A DNA stretch of 64,000 nt, from NCBI RefSeq assembly GCF_009937975.1, contig NZ_AP018441.1, forward strand, positions 6,262,001 to 6,326,000, read 5' to 3'. Within the stretch, counting starts at the first letter, position 1. Every line of letters begins with the position of its first letter. The stretch comes from Undibacterium sp. YM2. Its GTDB lineage: Bacteria; Pseudomonadota; Gammaproteobacteria; Burkholderiales; Burkholderiaceae_D. Below, piece by piece: positions 8,421 to 16,749 of the stretch. A program made the translations under genes and the position numbers. The notes under the pieces are model-generated. The model saw nothing but the letters and a program-made list of their open reading frames with translations. It was not told the origin of the DNA and ran no database searches.

Positions 8421-9983
8421 ATGGAACAGCAGATACCTACCATGCAGGGCAAAGCTCAGGCTGCAGTGCCGCCCGATGCGACCAGCCTGATGCTGACTGA
8501 GGCCAGTGAGGGTTTGACGCAAAAGCAATGTTATTACCGCGCCCTCGCCGCCAAGGACAGCCGTTTCGATGGGGTGTTTTTTACCGGCGTTAAAACCACC
8601 GGTGTGTATTGCCGCCCGGTGTGTGGCGTCAAGACGCCGCGTGAATCGTCCTGCGAGTTTTTCAGCAGCGCAGCAGCGGCAGAGGCTGCCGGTTTTCGCC
8701 CATGCCTGCGTTGCCGCCCTGAGCTGGCACCGTATGCGATACAGCAAAATCTTGCCCATGCGATCTGGCAAAGAATCGCTGATGGTGCCCTGAATGAAAC
8801 CGATATAGAAAGCTTCTCTGAACAGGTTGGCCTGTCTTCACGCCAGTTGCGCCGCGTCATGCTGCAAGAGTTTGGCGTGACACCGGTAGAACTGGCCCAG
8901 ACCCAGCGCCTGTTGTTTGCCAAAAAACTGTTGCAAGAGACTCAGCTAGGCATGGCAGAGATCGCCTTTGCTGCCGGTTTTGGCAGTGTCAGGCGCTTCA
9001 ATGCCCTGTTTTCAGAACGTTACCAGATGGCCCCGGGATCAATACGGCGTGCTGCCGACAGCGCAGGCGAAGGCGTTTGCCTGAAGCTGGCTTACCGCCC
9101 ACCCTATGCCTGGGACGCAGTGATCACTTACCTTGCCGGGCGCGCCATGCCAGGGCTGGAAGCCGTCATTGATGAAAAAGGCGGCAAGGCCTATGTACGC
9201 AGCGTACAGATGGAAGGGCTGGAAGGCTGGCTCAAAGTCGCCCATCTGCCCGCCAAGCAGCAACTCAGCCTGCAAGTCTCACCTTCACTGGCCCCGGTAC
9301 TCATGCCGCTGATGGCCAGGGTCAGGCAGCAGTTTGACCTGGAAGCCAATCCCGCCGTCATCCAGAGCCATCTGCAAACAGATAGCCTGCTGGCCGGGCA
9401 AATCCTGCGCACGCCCGGCATGCGTGTGCCCGGTGCCTTCAATAGTTTTGAGCTGGCCATTCGTGCCGTGCTGGGCCAGCAAGTCAGCGTGGCCGGTGCT
9501 ACCACGGTAGCGGGCAGGCTGGTGAACCGCTTTGGTCAGCCAGTGCTTACCCCGTTTGCGGCTGTCACACATCATTTCCCCAGCCCGCAAACGATTGTTG
9601 GCTTGTCGATAGACCAACTGGCCGGCATAGGCATACCCGGTGCCCGCGCCGCCACGCTGCAAAACATTGCCCGGTTTGCACTTGATGGTGGCTTGCAAAG
9701 GCAGTTGGCGGCCAGTTCGGACGAGATGGTAGCCAGGCTCAAGACCGTCAAAGGCATAGGTGAGTGGACCGCGCAATATATTGCCATGCGCGCCCTGCGT
9801 TTTTCAGATGCCTTTCCGGCAGGTGACCTGGGTTTGCAAAAAGCTGCCGCATTATTGGCAACTCCGGCAACCCCGGCAAGCGAGCGTCTGACCGAAAAAC
9901 AATTACTGGCTGTCGCCCAGCCCTGGGCACCGTGGCGGGCGTATGCAGCTTTACTGCTGTGGCAATCATTAAGTCAACAATAA
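8421..9983 (+). CDS. alkA: Ada-N / AraC / AlkA fusion: alkylation sensor and 3-methyladenine DNA glycosylase
   Basis: Base-excision repair enzyme fused to its own sensor. Residues 30-105 form an Ada-type zinc domain with Cys64, Cys68 (YCRPVCG), Cys95 and Cys98 (RPCLRC); in Ada the first Cys accepts methyl from phosphotriesters. Residues 115-205 are an AraC helix-turn-helix (SSRQLRRVMLQEFGVTP). Residues 215-330 are the AlkA N-terminal fold (LAYRPPYAWDAVITYL), and the rest is HhH-GPD glycosylase with VKGIGEWTAQY and catalytic Asp469 in AGDLGLQKA. ATG 8421 was preferred; an in-frame ATG lies at 8358. The ogt gene starts 10 bp after the stop, so the two form an operon that together replaces a classical ada-alkA pair. 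Confidence 0.93.
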   Translation: MEQQIPTMQGKAQAAVPPDATSLMLTEASEGLTQKQCYYRALAAKDSRFDGVFFTGVKTTGVYCRPVCGVKTPRESSCEFFSSAAAAEAAGFRPCLRCRPELAPYAIQQNLAHAIWQRIADGALNETDIESFSEQVGLSSRQLRRVMLQEFGVTPVELAQTQRLLFAKKLLQETQLGMAEIAFAAGFGSVRRFNALFSERYQMAPGSIRRAADSAGEGVCLKLAYRPPYAWDAVITYLAGRAMPGLEAVIDEKGGKAYVRSVQMEGLEGWLKVAHLPAKQQLSLQVSPSLAPVLMPLMARVRQQFDLEANPAVIQSHLQTDSLLAGQILRTPGMRVPGAFNSFELAIRAVLGQQVSVAGATTVAGRLVNRFGQPVLTPFAAVTHHFPSPQTIVGLSIDQLAGIGIPGARAATLQNIARFALDGGLQRQLAASSDEMVARLKTVKGIGEWTAQYIAMRALRFSDAFPAGDLGLQKAAALLATPATPASERLTEKQLLAVAQPWAPWRAYAALLLWQSLSQQ

Positions 9984-9992
9984 GGAAAGATC

Positions 9993-10475
9993 ATGAAATA
10001 CCTGAACTACAACAGCCCGGTAGGGCAATTACTGTTAGCCGCCAGTGAGCGTGGACTCAGCGGCGTGTATTTTGAAAACCATAAACACTTTAAAGGCAGC
10101 GCAGGCTGGCAGGAGGATGAGTCTGATCCCATCCTGAACCAGGCACGCCAGCAACTGCAGGAATATTTTGCCGGGCAGCGCCAGGATTTTGATTTGCCGC
10201 TGGACTTATCGGCAGGCACGGACTTTCAGCAAGAAGTATGGGCGGCACTGCGCCGCATTCCGTTTGCCCAGACCAGCAGTTATCTGGCTCTCGCACAGGG
10301 TATAGCCAGACCCAGGGCGGTGCGCGCGGTGGGGGCGGCGAATGGGCGTAATCCTCTATCCATCATTGTTCCCTGCCACAGGGTCATCGCCAGCAATGGC
10401 GCATTGACCGGTTATGCAGGTGGTTTACAGAATAAAGAGGCTTTATTGATGCTGGAGAGAAGATTTTCCAAATAG
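9993..10475 (+). CDS. ogt: Methylated-DNA-protein-cysteine S-methyltransferase
   Basis: A 160-residue suicide enzyme that removes methyl groups from O6-methylguanine. The active-site motif VPCHRV holds the acceptor Cys128, the helix-turn-helix region RAVRAVGAANGRNP precedes it, and the C-terminal GYAGGLQNKEALL is typical. It starts 10 bp after the alkA fusion with a good AAGGAAAG ribosome binding site. Together the two genes supply the Ada N-domain, regulator, glycosylase and methyltransferase as two polypeptides. No defect seen. Confidence 0.95.
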   Translation: MKYLNYNSPVGQLLLAASERGLSGVYFENHKHFKGSAGWQEDESDPILNQARQQLQEYFAGQRQDFDLPLDLSAGTDFQQEVWAALRRIPFAQTSSYLALAQGIARPRAVRAVGAANGRNPLSIIVPCHRVIASNGALTGYAGGLQNKEALLMLERRFSK

Positions 10476-10537
10476 CAATATTGGTGGGTCACGTCCATGT
10501 CAGGCAGATGCCTAAAGAGTAAGCAGGGTAAGTAATG

Positions 10538-10570
10538 TCAGGAAAAGCTCAGGAAAAGCTCAGGAAAAGC
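10538..10570. repeat. Three tandem copies of an 11-bp unit
   Basis: TCAGGAAAAGC occurs three times without a mismatch at 10538-10548, 10549-10559 and 10560-10570. It lies in the 274-bp gap between ogt and the phasin gene, about 60 bp upstream of the likely phasin promoter. Function unknown; it could be a small slippage-prone array or a set of binding sites. Confidence 0.85.
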
Positions 10571-10626
10571 AGATAGATATCTGAAAATATCATTTGGCTA
10601 ATTTTGGTGCGATGCACAAAAAGTGC

Positions 10627-10654
10627 TTGACCTTTTAAATTCTACGTGTAGAAT
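10627..10654 (+). promoter_or_regulatory. Candidate sigma70 promoter with overlapping inverted repeat, phasin gene
   Basis: TTGACC (10627-10632), a 16-bp spacer and TAGAAT (10649-10654). The -10 box lies inside an inverted repeat TTCTAC-GT-GTAGAA (10640-10653), so a repressor bound there would block the promoter. The leader to the phasin ATG would be about 90 bases. PHA regulators of the PhaR type control phasin genes in related bacteria, but this exact sequence is not one I can assign. Confidence 0.6.
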
Positions 10655-10749
10655 CGTATTTGTTGCGGTGCACCATTCAATAATTCGTGGAAAGCGCTGC
10701 CGATCATTAACGCTGTTAAGCCACTTAATTCCATTTACCGGAGAATGAC

Positions 10750-11313
10750 ATGACTACCAATACACCAGAACAATTTATCGCTACGACTAAAGCTAACCTG
10801 GAAGCGCAATTTGCTTCCCTGACTTCCCTGAACAAAAAAGCATTTGAAGGTCTGGAGCAGTTGTTTGCCCTGAACGTCAATGCTGCTAAAGCAAGCCTGG
10901 AAGAAGGTACTGCTGCTGCCAAGCAATTGCTGAGCGCCAAAGACCCACAAGAATTTTTCACTTTGTCTGCAGCACAAGCTCAGCCAAACGCTGAAAAAGC
11001 ACTGGCTTATGGCCGTCACCTGGCAAGCATCACTACAGCAACTCAGCAAGAATTCACTAAAGCTGTTGAAGCGCACATCGCTGAAACAAACACTAAAGTG
11101 ATTTCCCTGATCGATGAAGTAACAAAAAATGCACCAGCTGGTTCCGAACAAGCTGTTACAGCCTTGAAATCTGTTGTTGGCAACATCAACGCAGGCTACG
11201 AGCAACTGTCCAAAACAACCAAGCAAGCTGTACAAACTCTGGAAGAAAACCTGACCAAGGCTACCCAGCAGTTCACACAAGCGGCTGAAAAAGCAACTGC
11301 TAAAAAGAAATAA
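10750..11313 (+). CDS. phaP: Phasin family protein (polyhydroxyalkanoate granule surface protein)
   Basis: A 187-residue, Ala/Gln/Lys-rich, almost wholly helical protein that coats PHA granules. The start MTTNTPEQFIATTKANLEAQ and the later EGTAAAKQLLSAKDPQEFF match the phasin family. The C-terminus is a coiled coil with a Lys-rich end (AAEKATAKKK). ATG 10750 follows CCGGAG. Codon choice is unusually uniform for this window, as expected for a strongly expressed gene. It has its own promoter and terminator, so it is monocistronic. The thiolase at 14841 could supply the same pathway. Confidence 0.92.
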   Translation: MTTNTPEQFIATTKANLEAQFASLTSLNKKAFEGLEQLFALNVNAAKASLEEGTAAAKQLLSAKDPQEFFTLSAAQAQPNAEKALAYGRHLASITTATQQEFTKAVEAHIAETNTKVISLIDEVTKNAPAGSEQAVTALKSVVGNINAGYEQLSKTTKQAVQTLEENLTKATQQFTQAAEKATAKKK

Positions 11314-11357
11314 TCTAGCAATTGCAGATTCAGACTCAATGTAAATTGAGTTGCAGT

Positions 11358-11394
11358 AAAAAAATCCCCTGATGTTCGCATGAGGGGATTTTTT
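11358..11394. terminator. Bidirectional terminator after the phasin gene
   Basis: Stem AAATCCCCT/AGGGGATTT with flanking A and T tracts (11358-11370 and 11382-11394). It can end both the phasin transcript and the opposing sulfatase operon whose last gene stops at 11411. Confidence 0.9.
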
Positions 11395-11410
11395 CATGGG
11401 CAGCTGGAAT

Positions 11411-11803
11411 TCAGGTTGACGCTTGCTGATTCGGTTGTTTACCCAATAAATAAATCAAATACAGCACCACGCAAGCACCATCAAACATAGCTGCAATATG
11501 TAAGCCTTGTAAGGCTGGTTCAGACCAGTTGATGGCCAGCATGACCACCAAGCCCAGTTTTTCTACTGCCGCTGCCAATAAAATTGCCCTTCTTGCCTGG
11601 GTTTGTTTCACCGCATAGATAATCAGTGCGCCCACAACAAAAGCCATCAAACCCCAGTGACGCGCAAAGAACAGGCCGGTCACATCACCTACCTGCATGC
11701 CTGATGCCTGCAGGAACAGAGTGGGCGCGATAAATTGCAGGCCCGCCAGCATGGTGACAGTGCCGCTGACATACAGGATCTTGCGTATTATTTTTTCTTG
11801 CAT
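11411..11803 (-). CDS. Four-helix membrane protein of unknown function
   Basis: A 130-residue integral membrane protein with four predicted helices (about 8-30, 44-64, 70-92 and 100-122). The sequence FFARHWGLMAFVVGALI around residue 45 resembles small DUF4345-like membrane proteins, but I would not assign a family with confidence. It begins 18 bp after the sulfatase stop with a GGAGGGAGACC ribosome binding site, so it is the second gene of the sulfatase operon. No catalytic motif is seen. Confidence 0.7.
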   Translation of the reverse strand: MQEKIIRKILYVSGTVTMLAGLQFIAPTLFLQASGMQVGDVTGLFFARHWGLMAFVVGALIIYAVKQTQARRAILLAAAVEKLGLVVMLAINWSEPALQGLHIAAMFDGACVVLYLIYLLGKQPNQQAST

Positions 11804-11821
11804 GGTCTCCCTCCAGATTTT

Positions 11822-13624
11822 TTAGCTTTTCTTCTGCTGATATAAAAATGCAGGCCCCGGTAATTCCCTGCCCAGATCATCGCCCACTTCCGCGCTGATC
11901 AATGTATTCAATCTCTGATTCAAGTCCAGCAGCAAATCCTTGTGCTGTTCTGGGCTGGCGGCCAGGTTGGTGATTTCATTCGGGTCGGTTTGCGTATCAT
12001 AAAGCTCAAGCTGGTTGCGTGTCCTCAGATTTTCCCAGTCACGTGGCTGGTGATGATCGGCAGGTTTGAAATAACGGGCAAATTTATAACGGCCATCATG
12101 GATACCACGGAACAGGGCGGGGTTTTCCAGGCTAGGTAAAAATTGGCCGCTTTCAAAGCCGATGAAAAGCGAGCTCAGCTTGTTATATATCTTGCCGGTT
12201 TTTGCCCCCTTGCGTGAAAATTCCGGGTCCATATACAGGGGGATGCCGTAATTGAACAAGATGCCTTTTTTATCGCGCTCTGTGGTTGCGCCAGTTGTGC
12301 TGATGGCCGCACTGATATCGACACCCTTCAGGTAAGGATATTTTTCTGCAACGGCACGCGCATCTACGCCAGCCATACCAAGGATGGTGGGCACCAAGTC
12401 GATATGTGAACCCAGGGCATTCGTCATCTTGCCACCCGCCACATCGGGGTGGCGCACGATGAAGGGCAGGCGCATGTTTTCCTTATACATGAAAGGCCCC
12501 TTCTGGCGCAGCTTGTGGGCACCTGCCATTTCGCCGTGGTCCGAGGTATAGATGACGATGGTGTCCTTATCCATGCCCAGCTTTTGCAGCGCCTGCAATA
12601 CCGTCAGGGCATGGCTATCAACATCGCGCACGCAATTGAAGTAATAACTTTGATAGGCGCGCCAGGCCGCTTCATCGTTAGGATCTATATGGCCGTATAG
12701 CCAGTTACACATTTCTATGTAAGAGCTGGTGGCCCAGGGTTTGCCGATTAATTTGTCCTGGTAATAACTGTCTGGCAAAGGCAGGTCCCAGTATTTGTCG
12801 TAAACACCGCCTGTGGGTGGGGTCGATAAAGGCGACAACATATTGCGCTGCTGCCGGCTGGCCACTTGTGCATCGCCAGTGCTGACATACATGACATCAT
12901 GTGGATTCACAAAATTCACTGCCAGAAACCACGGCTGCTTGCCGCGCATGGCGCGCCCTTTCGTGTTCAGCCATTGCACCGCATTGCTGGCGATTTGCCC
13001 GTCATAGCGGTAACCGGTCCAGGTCGAACCATGGGGATCGCCATCGGCGTTGTAGTCAGAAAAACCGTAGGGTTCAAGCGCATTTTCAGTGCTGGGGTAA
13101 GGGCCGTATACCAGGCCAGGGTCGGCTCGCAGGTGGCTTAAATGCCATTTGCCTTTATACGCAGTGTAATAAGCCTGGGCCCTTAACAAATGTCCGAGGC
13201 TGGGCAAGCCATCTGCCAGATTGGGGAAAGAAGGTGGTGCATCGACATTTGCAGTCATGTGGGTGTGCTGGGTATGCTGGCCAAAATACATATTCGAGCG
13301 TGAAGGCGAACAAGGCGTGGTGTTCGCATGAAAATTCATCATGCCTGTGCCTTGTTCCAGCAGCATTTCATGAGCAGACAGGCCCAGGCCAGACGGCAAG
13401 TCTTGCCAGTGGCGTAGCTGGTCATTCACGATCAGCAGGATATCTGGGCGCCGCTGGCGCAAACCTTGGGCTGTCATTGCTCCCGGCACCCTGGGTATGT
13501 CGCGCGGTCTGTGCTGCCGGTCGGCCACGTCGCCCAAGGCTGCCGCCAGGCCTGTGCCCGCCATCGCGGCCAGTACTTTTCTGCGGCTGATTTTACCTGA
13601 ACGATTGTCTGACTGATCTGCCAT
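11822..13624 (-). CDS. Tat-exported sulfatase
   Basis: A 600-residue sulfatase that hydrolyses sulfate esters. Cys105 in PCSPSR is the formylglycine precursor of the Cys-type sulfatase signature CxPxR. Metal-site sequences NDQLRHW and TSDHGEMAG are also present. The N-terminus carries a twin-arginine signal (SRRKVLAAMAG), so the folded protein is exported by Tat. ATG 13624 was chosen for its very strong AAGGGAGGGAGAT ribosome binding site; a longer frame upstream lacks one. A formylglycine-generating enzyme is needed for activity and is not encoded in this window. A LysR gene diverges from it. Substrate unknown. Confidence 0.9.
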   Translation of the reverse strand: MADQSDNRSGKISRRKVLAAMAGTGLAAALGDVADRQHRPRDIPRVPGAMTAQGLRQRRPDILLIVNDQLRHWQDLPSGLGLSAHEMLLEQGTGMMNFHANTTPCSPSRSNMYFGQHTQHTHMTANVDAPPSFPNLADGLPSLGHLLRAQAYYTAYKGKWHLSHLRADPGLVYGPYPSTENALEPYGFSDYNADGDPHGSTWTGYRYDGQIASNAVQWLNTKGRAMRGKQPWFLAVNFVNPHDVMYVSTGDAQVASRQQRNMLSPLSTPPTGGVYDKYWDLPLPDSYYQDKLIGKPWATSSYIEMCNWLYGHIDPNDEAAWRAYQSYYFNCVRDVDSHALTVLQALQKLGMDKDTIVIYTSDHGEMAGAHKLRQKGPFMYKENMRLPFIVRHPDVAGGKMTNALGSHIDLVPTILGMAGVDARAVAEKYPYLKGVDISAAISTTGATTERDKKGILFNYGIPLYMDPEFSRKGAKTGKIYNKLSSLFIGFESGQFLPSLENPALFRGIHDGRYKFARYFKPADHHQPRDWENLRTRNQLELYDTQTDPNEITNLAASPEQHKDLLLDLNQRLNTLISAEVGDDLGRELPGPAFLYQQKKS

Positions 13625-13731
13625 ATCTCCCTCCCTTAACCGGCTCGTGATCAGCTCGTGATCGGTTCGTGATACTGAGCAGTGTCGGACACTTAAGCCC
13701 ATACGTCCAGTGCATTATAATTATCGTGTTG

Positions 13732-13746
13732 ATACCTTGAAGGTAT
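13732..13746. promoter_or_regulatory. LysR-type operator palindrome
   Basis: ATACCTTGAAGGTAT is a perfect 7-1-7 palindrome that satisfies the T-N11-A rule of LysR regulators. It ends 9 bp before the LysR ATG. A TATAAT-like box readable on both strands lies at 13714-13721, which places the palindrome over the -35 region of the divergent sulfatase promoter. Confidence 0.65.
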
Positions 13747-13755
13747 GGCCTGCTG

Positions 13756-14649
13756 ATGAACCTGAAAAAACTCAAACACGTCGTCGTACTGGCAGAGCAA
13801 GGCAATTTTGCCCGTGCCGCTGATAAGCTCAATCTTAGCCAGCCGGCGTTGAGCCGTAGCATTTCCGGTCTCGAAGATGAACTGGGCATGCGCCTGTTTG
13901 ACCGTGACCAGGCTGGTGCCACAGCCACTGCTGCGGGCAGGCAACTGATCACGCGTGCCCGTGACTTGCTGTATGCGGCAAATAACCTCAAACAGGAAAT
14001 GGCACAACTACGCGATGGTGAAAGTGGCCAGATCATTTTTGGTGCCGGGCCTTTTCCTGCAGCCAGTTTTTTGCCAGCGGTACTGACTGAACTGGCAAAC
14101 ACCTACCCACGCATGCGTACCGTGCTCGAAGTCAATAATAGCGACACCCTGATGGAAAATCTGCTGGCAGAAAAGCTGGAATTTTTCATCGCCGACACCC
14201 GCAGCCTGACACCGGACAAGCATGTACAGCTCAGGCCTCTTACCCGGCAAACCGGTGGTCTGTATTGCCGCCGTGAGCACCCACTGACCTTGAAAGCGAA
14301 GTTGAGCCTGCAAGACTTGCAAAGCGCCAGTTATGCCAGCGTGTATCTGGCAGATATTTTCGTGCCTGCCATGCGCAAGGCGTTTGGCCTGGAGCCCGGC
14401 CAGGACCTGCCACTGGTGACGACTTGCGACAATATCTATGTACTCAAACATGTGGTCAGGTATAGCGACGCAATACTCTTGTGTACTCAGGCCGCAGTGG
14501 CAGAAGAACTCAGTTCCGGTGAGTTGATCGAGCTCAAGGCTGATGGCTGGCAAACCATGCAGGCAGAAATTGGTGTGGTCAGCCTGGCAAGACGTAGCCT
14601 CTCGCCTTTGGCTGAACTGGTATTGGCCAGGGTCGCAGCGCACTTATAA
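13756..14649 (+). CDS. LysR family transcriptional regulator, divergent from sulfatase
   Basis: A 297-residue regulator. The helix-turn-helix is at residues 1-60 (MNLKKLKHVVVLAEQGNFARAADKLNLSQ is split by the usual FARAADKLNLSQPALSRSI pattern), followed by a periplasmic-binding-fold effector domain from about residue 90. ATG 13756 lies 9 bp after the operator-like palindrome at 13732-13746. Its divergent placement suggests it controls the sulfatase operon and itself. Effector unknown; a sulfated compound or sulfate is a reasonable guess from context only. Confidence 0.9.
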   Translation: MNLKKLKHVVVLAEQGNFARAADKLNLSQPALSRSISGLEDELGMRLFDRDQAGATATAAGRQLITRARDLLYAANNLKQEMAQLRDGESGQIIFGAGPFPAASFLPAVLTELANTYPRMRTVLEVNNSDTLMENLLAEKLEFFIADTRSLTPDKHVQLRPLTRQTGGLYCRREHPLTLKAKLSLQDLQSASYASVYLADIFVPAMRKAFGLEPGQDLPLVTTCDNIYVLKHVVRYSDAILLCTQAAVAEELSSGELIELKADGWQTMQAEIGVVSLARRSLSPLAELVLARVAAHL

Positions 14650-14840
14650 AGCGCATGGTTTTGAGCAGGATCAAGAAGCAGACATGGCAAAACACCATCT
14701 TTTTTAAAGCACGGGAACTCAGCCAGCCGTGAGCAGTGGTAAGCTAGAGCATGTATTCTATATGCAGGCGCATTTGCAATAATTCAGCAGCATTCATTTG
14801 ACCATCCCCTGAACTCAGGGACAAAACCAGGAGAATTCAC

Positions 14841-16016
14841 ATGCAAGACGTGGTAATCGTAGCTGCAGGCCGTACTGCAGTAGGCAAATTTGGTGGCTCT
14901 TTGGCAAAAACCGCTGCTTCCGACCTGGGCGCCCATGTCATCAAGGCCCTGCTGGCAAAAACCGGCCTCAGCGGTGACCTGATCAGTGAAGTCATCCTGG
15001 GCCAGGTATTGACTGCCGGCGTAGGCCAGAATGCCGCCCGCCAGGCTGTCATCAGGGCCGGATTGCCAGACATGGTACCGGCTTTCACCATCAACAAGGT
15101 ATGCGGCAGTGGTTTGAAAGCTACTCACCTGGCAGCGCAAGCCATCAAGGCTGGCGATGCTGACATCATCATCGCCGGCGGCCAGGAAAACATGAGCGCT
15201 TCGCCACATGTATTGAATGGCTCACGTGATGGCTTCCGCATGGGCGACGCCAAACTGGTCGATACCATGATCGTTGACGGCCTGTGGGATGTGTATAACC
15301 AATACCACATGGGTATCACGGCAGAAAACGTCGCCAAGAAATACGGCGTAACCCGTGAAGAGCAAGACCTGTTTGCCCTGGCATCACAAAACAAGGCAGA
15401 GGCCGCGCAAAAAGCCGGCAAGTTCAAGGATGAAATCATTCCTTTTGAACTGGTCAGCAAAAAAGGCACGACAGTGTTTGATACTGATGAATTCATCAAA
15501 CATGGCACGACGCTGGAATCGCTGGCATCCTTGCGTCCCGCATTTGACAAGAATGGTACGGTCACTGCCGGTAATGCATCCGGCCTCAACGATGGTGCCG
15601 CTGCAGTCATCATGATGACTGCCCAAAGAGCCGAGCAACTGGGTTTGCCAGTGCTGGCACGTATCAAGGCCTATTCTTCTGCCGGTGTTGACCCAACCAT
15701 CATGGGCATGGGCCCGGTACCTGCCGCCCAGCTCTGCCTCAAAAAAGCTGGCTGGACTCACCAGGACCTGGATTTGATGGAAATCAATGAAGCCTTTGCC
15801 GCCCAGGCGATCGGCGTCAATAAAGAAATGGGCTGGGATACCAGCAAGATCAACGTCAATGGCGGTGCGATTGCAATTGGTCACCCTATCGGCGCATCAG
15901 GTGCCCGCATCCTGGTCAGCCTGATCCATGAAATGATACGCCGCGATGCCAAAAAAGGCCTGGCAAGTTTGTGTATCGGTGGCGGTATGGGCGTGGCGCT
16001 GGCGATAGAGCGTTGA
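14841..16016 (+). CDS. Acetyl-CoA C-acetyltransferase (biosynthetic thiolase)
   Basis: A 391-residue cytoplasmic thiolase that condenses two acetyl-CoA to acetoacetyl-CoA, or runs the reverse. Catalytic residues are present: Cys88 in KVCGSG, His348 in GHPIGASG and Cys378 in CIGGGMG. Length and the NEAFAAQ motif match the PhaA/AtoB group. AGGAG precedes ATG 14841. It stands alone, with a terminator directly after it. In a phasin-bearing organism it may feed PHA synthesis (PhaA role), but phaB and phaC are not adjacent, so degradative use (AtoB) is equally possible. Confidence 0.94.
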   Translation: MQDVVIVAAGRTAVGKFGGSLAKTAASDLGAHVIKALLAKTGLSGDLISEVILGQVLTAGVGQNAARQAVIRAGLPDMVPAFTINKVCGSGLKATHLAAQAIKAGDADIIIAGGQENMSASPHVLNGSRDGFRMGDAKLVDTMIVDGLWDVYNQYHMGITAENVAKKYGVTREEQDLFALASQNKAEAAQKAGKFKDEIIPFELVSKKGTTVFDTDEFIKHGTTLESLASLRPAFDKNGTVTAGNASGLNDGAAAVIMMTAQRAEQLGLPVLARIKAYSSAGVDPTIMGMGPVPAAQLCLKKAGWTHQDLDLMEINEAFAAQAIGVNKEMGWDTSKINVNGGAIAIGHPIGASGARILVSLIHEMIRRDAKKGLASLCIGGGMGVALAIER

Positions 16017-16078
16017 TTCTTTTCGCTTATATTGAAAGCCTGCCTGTATTAGGCAAAAGTGCAGGCTAAAAATTCCAG

Positions 16079-16114
16079 CCCCCTCTGTTGTTCTGAAGAG
16101 GGGGTTTTGTTTTT
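16079..16114. terminator. Terminator after the thiolase gene
   Basis: Stem CCCCCTCT (16079-16086) with AGAGGGGG (16097-16104), followed by TTTTGTTTTT. The converging gene ends at 16128, so it probably serves both sides. Confidence 0.88.
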
Positions 16115-16127
16115 CTATTAGTTGCAG

Positions 16128-16535
16128 CTATTTTGCCGCACCTTCTCCAGCACTGCGAAACTTCTTACCATCTTGCATCATGGTAATGTCGGGGCTTTGG
16201 GCAGGCAATTTGCTATTGTCTCCTTCCAAGCGTATTTCAGCGCGCATGAGTTTTTTCCCACATGCATTCACCATTTTGATTTCCAGCAAATCCACTTTGC
16301 CTGCACCAGCTTTGCTCAAGTTTTGTATCAAGTTTGCAACTGGTTTATTGGCCGTCGTATACGCAACAATTTTCGCTACACTTGGTGCGGCAGTAACAGA
16401 GATCAGCGACTCATTATGTGGTTTTGCTGCCTGGAGATTTGCAGTGTTAATAGCAAATGGCTGCGCGGCAAGGCTATTGGCTGTGAGCATGCTAAGAATT
16501 AAGGTGGGAGCAAATATGCAGGTTCTGGCGCTCAT
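16128..16535 (-). CDS. Small exported protein of unknown function
   Basis: A 135-residue protein with a signal peptide (hydrophobic residues 8-22, cleavage likely after SLAA, residue 24). The mature part has a single Cys (NACGKK) and no recognised domain. It sits between converging terminators and the divergent cyclophilin gene, with no operon partner. I do not recognise a family. Reading frame, signal peptide and normal codon use support it as real. Confidence 0.65.
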   Translation of the reverse strand: MSARTCIFAPTLILSMLTANSLAAQPFAINTANLQAAKPHNESLISVTAAPSVAKIVAYTTANKPVANLIQNLSKAGAGKVDLLEIKMVNACGKKLMRAEIRLEGDNSKLPAQSPDITMMQDGKKFRSAGEGAAK

Positions 16536-16749
16536 GATTATCCAATACTGATAAAGAAATAAATGTCGGACATCTCACTTCGGCCTGTATTCAACACTGG
16601 AATATACTTTGGCAAAACTTCTGCATTAAATTGTGTGTACATAAATCTGATTTAATGTTGGTCATGCCGTTTCATTAATTTTACCTTGCTTGATGGGGAT
16701 ATAGCCGATAACACAAGTAAAATGCTGCCTTTACTAAAAAGGTCGCGTA

